A stretch of DNA of 64,000 nt from Eukaryota sp. TZLM1-RC. Taxonomy: Eukaryota > Metamonada: BaSk clade. How positions within the stretch are numbered: position 1 is the first letter of the stretch; the number at the start of each line of letters is the position of its first letter. Made by a program: the position numbers and the translations under genes. The stretch covers positions 310,001-374,000 of the forward strand of contig JAUPSS010000001.1 in assembly GCA_040285825.1 (NCBI GenBank), given 5' to 3'. The notes under the pieces were generated by a model. It made no database searches. It saw nothing but the letters and a program-made list of their open reading frames with translations, and was not told the DNA's origin. Below, in pieces: positions 20,066 to 29,683 of this stretch.

Positions 20066-22044
20066 TCATCTTCTCAACAGAGCATCTGGGCAAATGTATC
20101 GCTCCGGCCACAATTCCGCTTTCTTCTTAATTTGAATATTTTTTGCAGCGGAAATATCTCTGTCATATACTATTTGACACTCAGTACAAATACGCATCTG
20201 CCATGAGCCTGCTTGAATATTCTCGGCCATGCAACAACTTGACATTTTGCTTGTATTAAATTCACTGGTTGACAAGTGCTTCACGTCCTTTTGATAACAC
20301 AACCATTTTCTGAAAGCTCTTGCTGATCCATATCGATTGACTTTTCGGCAATGAGAAGGGAAATTAGCAGAACCCACAGCAAGATAGAGTTTTTCAGGAT
20401 GTCCAGCCAGCCTTTGAAATTTGTTGAGACTCTCTCTGAACCGTCTCTCTTTTCGTCTGCGGTTATCAAATTTAATTATTTTCCATTTCTGGCGATTACT
20501 TTCCAAATACACTTTCCTCCTGACCAAATTCCAATGGTTCAAATATTGGTTGAAATTTTGAACGGAATATTGGTTGGGAGAGTGTTTACTGGGTGAAGGT
20601 TTTGTCACGTATCTTCTGCCAGTTGGACAAGGGATAACTCCACATTGATTATCATTTAAGAAGTAACCACATAATCTTGATTGGCCAAGATCAACGCCGA
20701 TAAGGGGCCTTTCAGGTAAAATTTCGACTGGATGTCTACGTCTTCGACGGGGCATTTTTTTAGTACCCTTCAACTGTGTTTCTCTGGTTTTGTTGGCATC
20801 AGGGTCACTTTTTCATTTCATTTTTGATCTTCTTTTTCTTTTTCGGTGGTTCATCCAGCTCATCTGTGTTTTTCTGAGTCATTATTTTTACCTTCAAAGG
20901 TCAAAAGCAGTTCATTACCATTAGTTTTCAATAAAATTTTGTTAAATCTATTTTTCAAACTTTTTCTGTTGATATTGAATTTTTGGTAAGGACATTGTTT
21001 GAATACTCGTTTCAGACATGTATTTTTGATAAACTTTGTTTTGGAAGATGATCCTTCAATAATTGGAAATTTTTTCACAGAGTGGAAAATTTGTGAAGGT
21101 ACCTCAATAAATTTAGAACCTTTATGAGAAGCTAAAGGTATTATTCTAAATTTCTTCCAGCAATGCATATGAGAAAAGAAAGTGAGTAAGTATTGTGAAA
21201 TTTTAAGATTGAAGAGAAAAAGCTCACTAATTTCCTTTGATGAAAAAGTGATTTTATCATGTGAGGACAGTAGGGAGGCAGTGGTAGGAAATCTTTGAAA
21301 GAGATTCAAGATAAACCTACATGCATTCAATAAAAAAAATCTTTCTCTTGAATTATTCAAATTGAAATTGATGAGGTATTCAAGAACAGAATCAACTACT
21401 ACTTCCTCGGGTTGGGCTAGTAGTTCATCTGGCAAAAGTGAAAGAATATTATTTGCAAAGACATTTGTTTTATTCAGGGCTCTACAATGAGCACGAATAA
21501 AGTTTTTTGTCCAGGATTGACAAATTTTGGGTAAACATGTCTTAACGTTGGAGGCCAATTGACGAGCCCGACAAGCAAGGTAAAGAGAAAGCCCTTTTCT
21601 ATTGATAAAATTACAGTTCTGGGACTGCAGCCAATCATTGAGGAAAAGATTGAATGAATTTCTGTAGGGCACTAAAGAATTTTCCCACACAGAAACAAGA
21701 GACCTGTCTTGGGGGCATTCAGGAAGAAATCCATTGTAAAAGATATGGAGTAATTGGCGTTGGCCTTTAGATGTGGAAGGCTTAGGAAAAGAACCAGTGG
21801 TGATGACGGTCATAAACAGATACCATACATCCTGTTCCACTAAAGCTCTAGATGCCAACGGAAAATTTAGAAGAAAAGATTGAAGTAATAAAGAAGCTTC
21901 ATGACAAATCTCGGTGACCACTGGAAGGTCAGTCCGAATTTGTTGCACCGCTGCAGGGGTCAGCAGCGAGTTAAGTGCACAAGACCGAGTGAATACACGT
22001 GATACAGAGGGGTGTCTGACATGTAGTGAGAATAAAGAGCTCAT
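20066..22044 (-). CDS. Fanzor-like (eukaryotic TnpB) RNA-guided nuclease copy 2, nearly intact
   Basis: From the ATG at 22044 (MSSLFSLHVRHPSVS) a 394-codon N-terminal region runs to 20860, then a 235-codon C-terminal frame ends at 20066. Between them the frame is broken twice, each time at a run of five A (minus strand, near 20867 and 20812). One base fewer at each run would give a continuous reading through a strongly basic stretch (EPPKKKKKIK, a likely nuclear localisation signal) and MPRRRRRHP. Catalytic residues are all present: RuvC-I LIGVDLGQS, RuvC-II STSEFNTSKM, RuvC-III YDRDISAAKNI. The zinc region has adjacent C-C before the C-T-E-C pair, a departure from the usual CxxC. Either a fresh pseudogene or homopolymer errors. 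Confidence 0.8.
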
Positions 22045-22139
22045 CTATCAAATTTTACACTTGTCACCCATTTTCGACTTCTGGTTGCCTATTCTGGGAG
22101 GTTTTTAACCCTCAACTTGGTTTTGGGAGGTTTTCACTA

Positions 22140-22190
22140 TTCCCACACTTTCCCCTCACTTCATAAACTAGGTTCATAAACTAGGTATCC
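22140..22190. repeat. Short direct repeat upstream of Fanzor copy 2
   Basis: The 13-mer TTCATAAACTAGG occurs twice in a row near 22159-22184, between the divergent starts of the Fanzor (22044) and a small ORF (22218). The motif GGGAGGTTTT also occurs twice, near 22097 and 22125. These may be promoter elements or element-end repeats. Confidence 0.4.
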
Positions 22191-22217
22191 TTTGTAAAAG
22201 TTGCACTGGAGTAGTCA

Positions 22218-22622
22218 ATGACATCCATATACGACCACCTACTACCATGCTTTCTATCTGAGTTCTCTGCTTGTCACATGAACTGCTTTTATCACAAGCC
22301 TCCCCTTCTTGCTCAATTTACAGACCACCGATCTTCGTTTATCAATATTACACTGAAGCACCTCCTCACCTCAGTAATCCGCTCTCTTAAACTCAAAGAT
22401 CCACCCATAACAATATACTCTTCCTACTCTGTCTTTCACTCACATTTACCCCTCCTCTCCTTATCCCAGCGAAAGACACTTTGTGAGATCATCTTCTCTA
22501 CTCTTTCGCCCTTCCATCCTTCTTCTTCACCATTAGATCCTCATACTCCATTTTTCTCTCCTGATTCTCTTCATCACCTCACGCACCTTACCACTACCCT
22601 ACTCCAACAAGAGGAACATTAA
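22218..22622 (+). CDS. Hypothetical protein (134 aa)
   Basis: Clean ATG-to-TAA frame divergent from Fanzor copy 2. It starts MTSIYDHLLPCFLSEFSACH and ends THLTTTLLQQEEH, with a Ser/Pro/His-rich C-terminal third and a helical middle (NITLKHLLTSVIRSLKL). The codon usage resembles the host genes around it. No family recognised, no signal peptide or membrane segment. 22623-23091 shows only AT-rich sequence. Confidence 0.5.
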   Translation: MTSIYDHLLPCFLSEFSACHMNCFYHKPPLLAQFTDHRSSFINITLKHLLTSVIRSLKLKDPPITIYSSYSVFHSHLPLLSLSQRKTLCEIIFSTLSPFHPSSSPLDPHTPFFSPDSLHHLTHLTTTLLQQEEH

Positions 22623-23091
22623 TGTAATGTAAGATGCTTTTGTTAAATTAATTAATAATAAATCTAATATTCCCTTCGTTTACCATTTCAACATTCATTA
22701 GTTTTAAGTCCCAGTATGTATAGTGGACCATCTCCACCATCTGATTGTGCTGCCAAAACTTGCGGATTCCTACTAATAAATTTAATAAATTTGAAATTCT
22801 ATTTAATTCACCTTCATCCAATGAAGGTTAGATATCTTGATTTAGACTTGTTGACCAATAATGTTGACCAATCATTAAGCCATATTTATTTCTATGCAAT
22901 ACAAATCCAACTATCCTTGTTGTTGAGCTTTCATTGACAAGCTTCTTCCTAAAGTTAACAGAATGATCATAAGGTAACAAACCAGCAGCTATAATTTCAT
23001 CACACAACAATAATTGAGAAACATACATAAAGTGACAATCTAATAACATTTATTAAACATTGACCCACTTACTAATTCCCTAATTGCATCA

Positions 23092-24438
23092 ATGAGTGTC
23101 GCTCTACGGGAATCAGCTGCTGTCTCTTCCCTTCGCAACGCGTTCTTTAACCGCTGTTGTGCACATTGCTTCAAACTTCGAGCCTCACCAGATAATGTTG
23201 CCGAGTGTGAAAACGAGGTTTTCTGTGACAACTGCAGTCTTTGCTTCTGCTCGAGTACTTGTCACAATACTGCCACATATCATTCTTTTGAATGCGATTG
23301 CTTCCACTCTCTCACCAATACTGAGCTTGACGCTGATCGAGAGTTAATTCGCATCGTCATCAGAGCATTGGAACTCAAAAACTCAAACTCACACCTATTT
23401 GATCAAATCCTATCACTACCAACATTTCCAACCAAATTTAGTGATCTAACCTCAGACCTAAAGGAACATTATGGTCAGGTTGCTGAGTACATAACCCAAT
23501 ACATCCCCTCTGATCACGTTTCCAATGATGTAATTTTGACCCTTTGCCATGTTGTCAATTGTAATGCTTTTGGACTCCAAGACTCACTCGCTTTGGGTAT
23601 CTTTGACGTCGGCATTGGTCTCTTCCCCAAGTTGTCCACGATCCCCCATTCTTGTGTACCTAATGCTGTTCTCTCTCCAGTAAAAGGAAAGTCTTTTGAA
23701 ATCAGAAGACTTGACCCTCATGACACGTCATCCAACATCACTATTTCCAAACTATCTTCCCTTGCCTTACCCTTACTTGATAGGAGGGAAGAGTTGAACT
23801 CCATGGGTATTGATTGTCAATGCCCACGATGCATTGATTCAGAAGTGATTAGAAAAGAAGCAAAGTACTATGGATGGATCTGTCAGTCCTGCAGGGAAGG
23901 ACTTCTTGAAGAAAGCAAAGAAACTGAAGATCTTTTTTGTTTGGGATGTGGCAAAGTAACAAGGAAAGAAGCTATTTCAGATCTGGCAAATAAAATGGTT
24001 CAATTCATCCATTTAGGTAACTCACAATTAAGGAGAACTGAATGGAAACTGGTTCAAGCAACATTTGAGAAGCTGTTGAGCGAGTATAGTCGATTTATCA
24101 CCAAGGAAGCGAGTAATAATGCTTTAATTAGGCTTCCTCTAATGGTAGCACTTGAAAATCTAGGTTTATTTGATGATGCTTGTAGTCATGGAGCTGCTGC
24201 CTTGGATTTTGTTAGGGCTCTTCACCCCGAAAATCATCCCAAGGTAGCTGAAGTTTGTCATCAATTAGGAGAGGTTTATTTATCAAAAGCCAAGTATTTA
24301 TTATCAAGTAAACCAACCTTGGCCAAGTTAGTTCGTAAGCAAGGAAGGAATTACTTAGAAGAAGCTGTTAGAATTAGAAGTATTTGTTTTGGGGAAAATC
24401 ACAGAGTGACAAACGAATCTAGGAAATATTTAAAATAA
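23092..24438 (+). CDS. SMYD-type MYND/SET-domain protein
   Basis: A 448-residue protein with the SMYD layout, in which a MYND zinc finger is inserted in a SET lysine-methyltransferase domain. MYND: residues 22-70 (CCAHCF ... CDNCSLCFCSSTCHN ... SFECDC). SET core: VNCNAFGLQDS near 166, then GIGLFPKLSTIPHSCVPNA, which matches the motif ending in N-H/S-S-C-x-P-N, and a post-SET-like cluster IDCQCPRCID near 252. The C-terminal half is helical, TPR-like (LENLGLFDDACSHGAAAL, HPKVAEVCHQLGEVYL), as in SMYD proteins. Established members methylate histones or cytosolic proteins; this target is unknown. Confidence 0.85.
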   Translation: MSVALRESAAVSSLRNAFFNRCCAHCFKLRASPDNVAECENEVFCDNCSLCFCSSTCHNTATYHSFECDCFHSLTNTELDADRELIRIVIRALELKNSNSHLFDQILSLPTFPTKFSDLTSDLKEHYGQVAEYITQYIPSDHVSNDVILTLCHVVNCNAFGLQDSLALGIFDVGIGLFPKLSTIPHSCVPNAVLSPVKGKSFEIRRLDPHDTSSNITISKLSSLALPLLDRREELNSMGIDCQCPRCIDSEVIRKEAKYYGWICQSCREGLLEESKETEDLFCLGCGKVTRKEAISDLANKMVQFIHLGNSQLRRTEWKLVQATFEKLLSEYSRFITKEASNNALIRLPLMVALENLGLFDDACSHGAAALDFVRALHPENHPKVAEVCHQLGEVYLSKAKYLLSSKPTLAKLVRKQGRNYLEEAVRIRSICFGENHRVTNESRKYLK

Positions 24439-24591
24439 ACTGTGTTGAATAATTTAAACTTTTTTTGAAACATTTTAATTCATTTTGGTAATGTTGTTTA
24501 TTCTTTTGTTTTTCCACAAAAATTTAATCTCAACATGAACAATTTAAAACTGCACCATTAAGTGTGCAAACAATTTATCATATCGAAATTC

Positions 24592-24878
24592 AAACAGAAT
24601 GACCTGGTTACGTGCTTCCTTGTCAAACAACATGGACGTTGATTCCTCTATGGAAAAAAGTGTAGTTGAAGTGATATCAGCAGAACTCAAGGTCTGGACC
24701 AACATGGAACGGTATCTACAGCCTCTTACTGAACCAGAAGGACATGTTCAAGTTATACGTTCCATATTGATCCAGACCTTGAGTTCTGCTGATATCACTT
24801 CAACTACACTTTTTTCCATAGAGGAATCAACGTCCATGTTGTTTGACAAAGGAAGCACGTAACCATGTCATTCTGTTT
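24592..24878. repeat. Near-perfect 120-bp inverted repeat (hairpin) related to the gene at 34 kb
   Basis: Arms 24592-24711 and 24758-24878 are reverse complements with about four differences and are separated by 46 bases. The arm sequence is a diverged copy of a coding stretch at about 34484-34600 (DVDSSMEKSVVEV, ELKVWT, MERYLQPL). A transcript would fold into a long double-stranded RNA stem with homology to that gene. The ORF running across it is a palindrome artefact. 24439-24591 and 24879-25120 show no gene. Confidence 0.9.
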
Positions 24879-25130
24879 AATGGCATTGTTTTCTGTGGTA
24901 ACGTTTTGAAGATGTACAATGGGCAGAAACCCAGATAGAAGGAATTAGTAACGTGCTACAGATTGATCCATCTGGACAACCTCCAAGATCATGTACCCTA
25001 GTTTCATACCATCAATAAAGCTCCATCAGTAAAGCTAATCACAGAGCTGAAGATGATAAGACAGCGACTTTAGATATGAAAAACAGATATTGAACAGGCA
25101 GAAATTTTTTTATGTATTGTGGATTTCACT

Positions 25131-26448
25131 AGGCCTTTGGCTCAGAAGTTTAATGAATTACGTGCAAAAGTTTTGTCACAATTACTGGGATGTAAAATTT
25201 TTCAAATTCCAGATCATGCTTACCTTAGTCCACATTATGGCGGTTTAGGGTGGACGAAGGCTTCTATTCTTACCTCGTGTGCTTTTGTTGGTGGATGCGG
25301 AAATGCAATCTTTGAGTTTTCTGAATGATTTGCAGATTGGGAAGATTTATTGATGACAACGCAAAGTTCCACTGTTTTTGCATTAAATGAAGAAATTTCA
25401 AAAATTGATGCAGAAAAATGGGGTTGATGCTTTCCCCAATCATTCAATGGCAATATTCCAGAAAAGAATGTTTTAAATTTGAAGTACACTCTTCGAACAT
25501 TACAGAAACGTTTTACTGGAATGTATGAAAATGATCTTTATAATAATATATGCAGCTCGGCTGTTTTAAATCAAGATCTTTACTCATTGTATTTGGAAAA
25601 GGGTGTTTGTGAAAACAAGTCATCAGATTCTTCACTTTTTGTAAACATTGTACCACGAAGAATATGATTGTGTGCCACTAATGAAGCATTTGTAACAAAA
25701 ATGAGATTATATTTGAATATCCCCATTAATCAATTATTGTCAAAAGAAAAATGTATTTGTTCGAATTCACCTCAACTCACTTTGCGCCATGCTCTGAATT
25801 GCTCCAAATTGATAACTTATCTTTCTTCATTACTTGATGCTGTTAGAGACACTATCTTCAATATGGCACAAACTTACAAGAATATCGTGTATCAAAGAGC
25901 CTCTGCTGAAGGAAACACTTTCTCTGAATAATTTTGGTTCTGATGATAGAGGTGATGTATACTGTGATTGGATTGATAATTCTGAAGCTATTGTTGACTT
26001 TGTCTCATGAAATGTTGCAAATGATACTTTGGTTCACAGAAGAAAACTTAATCCTGTGACTGCTCTTGATTTTAAAGCAAAAGAAAAACATAGAAAATAT
26101 GATAAAGATATTGAAGAGGCTAATGCTGATAGAAATATACAGCTGGTTTTTATTGCTTTCCCATTTTCGATAAATGGAAGATTATCAGATGAAGCAGAAA
26201 CTTTTTTGAATGACTTCCAAAAAATGGTTCAAGAAAAAACAATGAAAAGATTTGATATTTTTTTATGGCGTGCACGAATTCAATTTGCCATTATTAATAG
26301 ATTACCTCGGTTTTTTAATCGAATACGAGAAGCTTTAGCTAAACAGCTAGCATATCAAGATTTTGTAGAGGAAATCTTGGTTCAATGATAGTCGTCCCAT
26401 TAGTTATGAGTTAATTTAATTAAGTGTGCAAGTTCAATAAATATATAT
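25131..26448 (+). mobile_element. Family 1 LINE, 5'-truncated, many stops
   Basis: Begins within the RT thumb (RPLAQKFNELRAKVLSQLLG) and continues to FVEEILVQ and the family 3' tail. In-frame stops occur at about 25326, 25426, 25666, 25929 and 26008, so it is dead. An imperfect 10-mer (GGATTTCACT at 25121-25130, GGTTTTCACT at 26449-26458) may be the target-site duplication. It is very similar to the copies at 9.4-12.1 kb and 54.3-55.5 kb. Confidence 0.9.
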
Positions 26449-26506
26449 GGTTTTCACTTCTATCGCATAAAAACAAATTTTAGACCTCTCTTCTAGTTTG
26501 TCCCTG

Positions 26507-27280
26507 ATGTCTTTTCCTGTTGACTTTGGTTCCACATTGAATAGTCCTCGTACTCCAGCCCAAGCCTTCTTAGCTTTGAACCATGAATCTCGTGGAGACA
26601 TTACTGCTGTTTCATCCCGTTCGTTAACCGAACAGTTGCTTTCGGTGGATGACAATGCACAAGCATTTGAGGGTCCCGTTATTTCCAAAACCTTCTTTAC
26701 TGGCTCTTTGAAAAAGGTAGTCAAACCTTTTTGGACAATAATGCATAAGTCTTTGTTCACCCTAATAAAGACCTACTGGATGTTTCTGGTTTCTTTAATC
26801 ATTTTGTAAATCTGTACTTTGAGGAGTGTCAACGAAACAGGAGGTCTCATGTGTCCAAAAGTGTACTTCAGCTCAAGTATAAGACTGCAGCTAATGCTGC
26901 CTTTAAGCAAAACCTCACTAGTTCTTTGCTTGAGCGGTACCTCTATGACTCTGAGGCTGGTCCTACTGTCTGTCTCCAGTTAGCTCCAAGAACCCTGAAC
27001 AGAGCTGAATTCAACCGAATGTGCCAAAAGTATAACAAGCAAGAAGCCCGATCAATTACTCTTGAAGACTTAAAATATTGATATTCTGGCCCCAGATGTT
27101 GCATGGAGGACTTGGCGAAGTCTTTATGAGTCTGGAAAGGTAGACCTCTGCACTATTCCATATTCACTCGGAAAACTCTTCACGACAAAAGGGCCTGTGG
27201 CTGAGATGTCCGAAGACCATATTCTTGCTAAAAATTTAGCACTATTTGTTGTCAGAAGATTGAGTGCATTGGACGTGAAG
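26507..27280 (+). pseudogene. Unrecognised broken gene, cut off by a transposon
   Basis: Protein-like pieces in shifted frames: 26507-26760 (MSFPVDFGSTLNSPRTPAQA), about 26750-27081 (DLLDVSGFFNHFVNLYFEEC, then AFKQNLTSSLLERYLYDSEA) and about 27080-27280 (APDVAWRTWRSLYESGKVDL to LSALDVKR). The last piece runs straight into the terminal repeat of the DNA transposon at 27281. Tiny introns could explain some frame changes, but I found no unique solution. No family recognised; it could be an older element or a host gene. Confidence 0.4.
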
Positions 27281-28370
27281 CGTGTTTGTAAAAAACTTCG
27301 ACCCAAAAAAGTTTGAACTTTTTGAACTATTCTAATATTGTTCGACAATTTTTCGGTCGAACATTATTCAGTTCGAACATATGTGAAAGATAAAATATTT
27401 AATCTTTTCTTCTAAAAGTTATTAATCATTTCGTGTGATTTGTACTCTTTCTCATAGGGTCACTATGCCAAACCTTCTTTCTTCTGAACCACCAAAAAAC
27501 GTCGTGTTGCTATACTCGACTACTATCAGCTGCTATGCCCCTAAAGGTTCAGAAGAAGTTCAACTACTTGGGCAAGGTGACGAACGTGAAAATACTGCAT
27601 CTTTGACTGTAACACTTGATGGTAAGTTACTGAATCCTCATTTAACTTGAGAGGGTAAAACACTGCGATGTGTGGGCAACACTATTTATCCGGAAGGTTT
27701 TCTGAACTGTCCATCTGGTGAAGATCCTATCCCCAAAAAACCGGTTCAATGTGGCAAAATGATGACACTATGATGGTCTATTTAAGGTCTATTGTGAAAC
27801 CCTTTTTGGAAAAAGAAAGATCAAAAAAAACACAAGAATTCAATTTAAATTTTCCTGTTGATTATCGTTCACTTATGATTTGAACCCGACACTATAAGCA
27901 TGAGTTGGAAAAAGTGTGTACACTTGCAGAATAGCTCAATTTGGATATTGAACTTATTCCTGCAAGGACATTTTTTAATTTCTTTTGAGTACTGGACGTT
28001 TCTATTAATGTACCCTTTGAAAAAGGGCCGAGAAAAAGATTTGGAGAATACTGTACCGAAGACTTTACCGAACAGTTACAGAACAATGTAGCTTTAGATG
28101 ATGTAAGGTTAAATTCATTGGCAACAACTGTAAAACCAAAAATTGGGCAGTGGATCATTGATTCATTTGAGCATTTGAAGAGGTATGAGGAAAACTATAT
28201 TCTCAATGGATGGAAACATGTTCTCAAAAACATTGATCCATGCATTCAAGCCCTTGAATAGTTGTTTAATAGTTAATTTTAAATAGTGTTATTTAGATGA
28301 TTTCAAATAAATTGTGGTTTTTCTGAAATATGTTCGAACTCTTTTCTATTCAAACTTTTTTACAAACACG
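27281..28370 (+). mobile_element. Pogo/Tigger-like DDE transposon, degenerate, with terminal inverted repeats
   Basis: Termini: CGTGTTTGTAAAAAA at 27281 and its reverse complement ending at 28370, followed inside by further inverted GTTCGAACATAT motifs. Inside are transposase pieces typical of the DDE_1 (pogo/Tigger/JRK) family: ISCYAPKGSEEVQLLGQGDE ... LTVTLDGKLLNP; then NDDTMMVYLRSIVKPFLEKE; then LDIELIPARTFFNFF, stop, VLDVSINVPFEKGPRKRF, corresponding to the PagxT-x-x-QPLDVSVNKPFK block holding the last catalytic Asp. Several in-frame stops (near 27650, 27883, 27931, 27993) show it is inactive. A TA duplication is not clear at both ends. Confidence 0.75.
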
Positions 28371-28383
28371 GTAATGTATCTTT

Positions 28384-29640
28384 ATTGAAATAAAATTCTA
28401 TCTAGTATTCAATATCCTCCGAACAAGCATCACTATCACTAAACCTACTCACAGCATTTCGTACATATTCTACACTAATAGCTAAAAGAGCTCTAGAAAT
28501 GATTGTTTGAATAGACTAGAAATTTTCAAAAAAATGCAACCCTGAAGGTCCAATATTGCCAAAAAGAGAAACTGCACACATCACAAACTGATATTTCACA
28601 TGTTCGACTCCACCTAAAAGCGCCAATGGTTCTTCATATTTTTTTATTTTTTTTCTTTCGGCGTTAGATAGCGGCGATTCGGCGGAATACACTAAACGAG
28701 CAGCAGAATTTTTGCAGACATCTTCTCAGGCAACATCCACAACGTTGAGAACACCATCGAGCCGTGGAGCTATGAAATCTGCTCTTTTTTACCAAAAGAG
28801 TCGTCAGTCTGATCTGGAAATAGCTAACGAACTAACGGCTCAATAAAAGCCTCTATATTGAAACTTTTGCACATAACATATAATTGATCAGGAACTGAAT
28901 CATGAACAATTGAGCGTAAGGTAATAAAGTATTTGCAGTTCAAAATATGGGAAAGCATAACCACATTCTTAAAGCGACAAATTGAATCATGTGGTGACGA
29001 ACAAGGCCATAACCAACATCTAATTCTCAGTGCAGTAATCCATTGATGATCATTGAGTAGAAAACCATAAATTTTGGGAAATTGGGAGATCAGCCAACTT
29101 GAGCCATTTTCTTTAAGGCCAATCAAAAAGTTTGCAAATATCGGATTTTCCTTAGCCCAACAAGACGTACAATTAAATCCAAGTTTCTAAAACTTTTATG
29201 ATTTATATATATATATAAATATATATCCACAAATCTATAACATAAAGTAAGCCAATGTGATTTTCCACACAATTTCTGAGGCTATTTATACTTCTCGGCA
29301 GAATTTGACTGCTTGAATCAACATTTCGCTGGTGATGATCACCTAATTTCATTATTCAGTTTTTGTAAATAAATTAAAGTTGGACAGTTCAATAAATAGA
29401 GATAATTAGGACACATCAAACTCATGAGCAAGATTCTTGTAATTACCTGTGAATGTTGACTAACAATGAATTTTTGCTGAAAAAAAACCATTCCACCCAA
29501 CTTGGGGTGACAATAGGGGATTATTGTTTGCAGATCTACATCTGTTAACCTACAAAACCATTGTTTAGTAATTTTGTCAAAATTTCTTGCGAAATCTGTG
29601 GTGGCTTGAGGATCAAGTGCACCTGACAATAGATTCACCT
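28384..29640 (-). mobile_element. Family 2 LINE fragment with endonuclease domain
   Basis: On the reverse strand, 29638-29339 encodes the region before the endonuclease (IIPYCHPKLGGMVFFQQKFI, equivalent to IPDHAYLSPHYGGLGWTKAS of family 1). 29126-28824 has the Cys/His cluster (LSHILNCKYFITLRSIVHD) and EAFIEPL. Further down, near 28800, RADF...VVDV gives the nuclease motif. The tail reaches about 28384. Multiple stops. An AT dinucleotide run lies inside at 29205-29226. Confidence 0.75.
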
Positions 29641-29683
29641 GACCTGGATTTCACTATTCAAAACTTCTTGTAATATAATTAGT

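Noticed and set aside
24599-24862. An 87-residue protein gene
   Set aside because: The frame crosses a near-perfect palindrome, so the second half is simply the reverse strand of the first. It is better explained as an inverted repeat.
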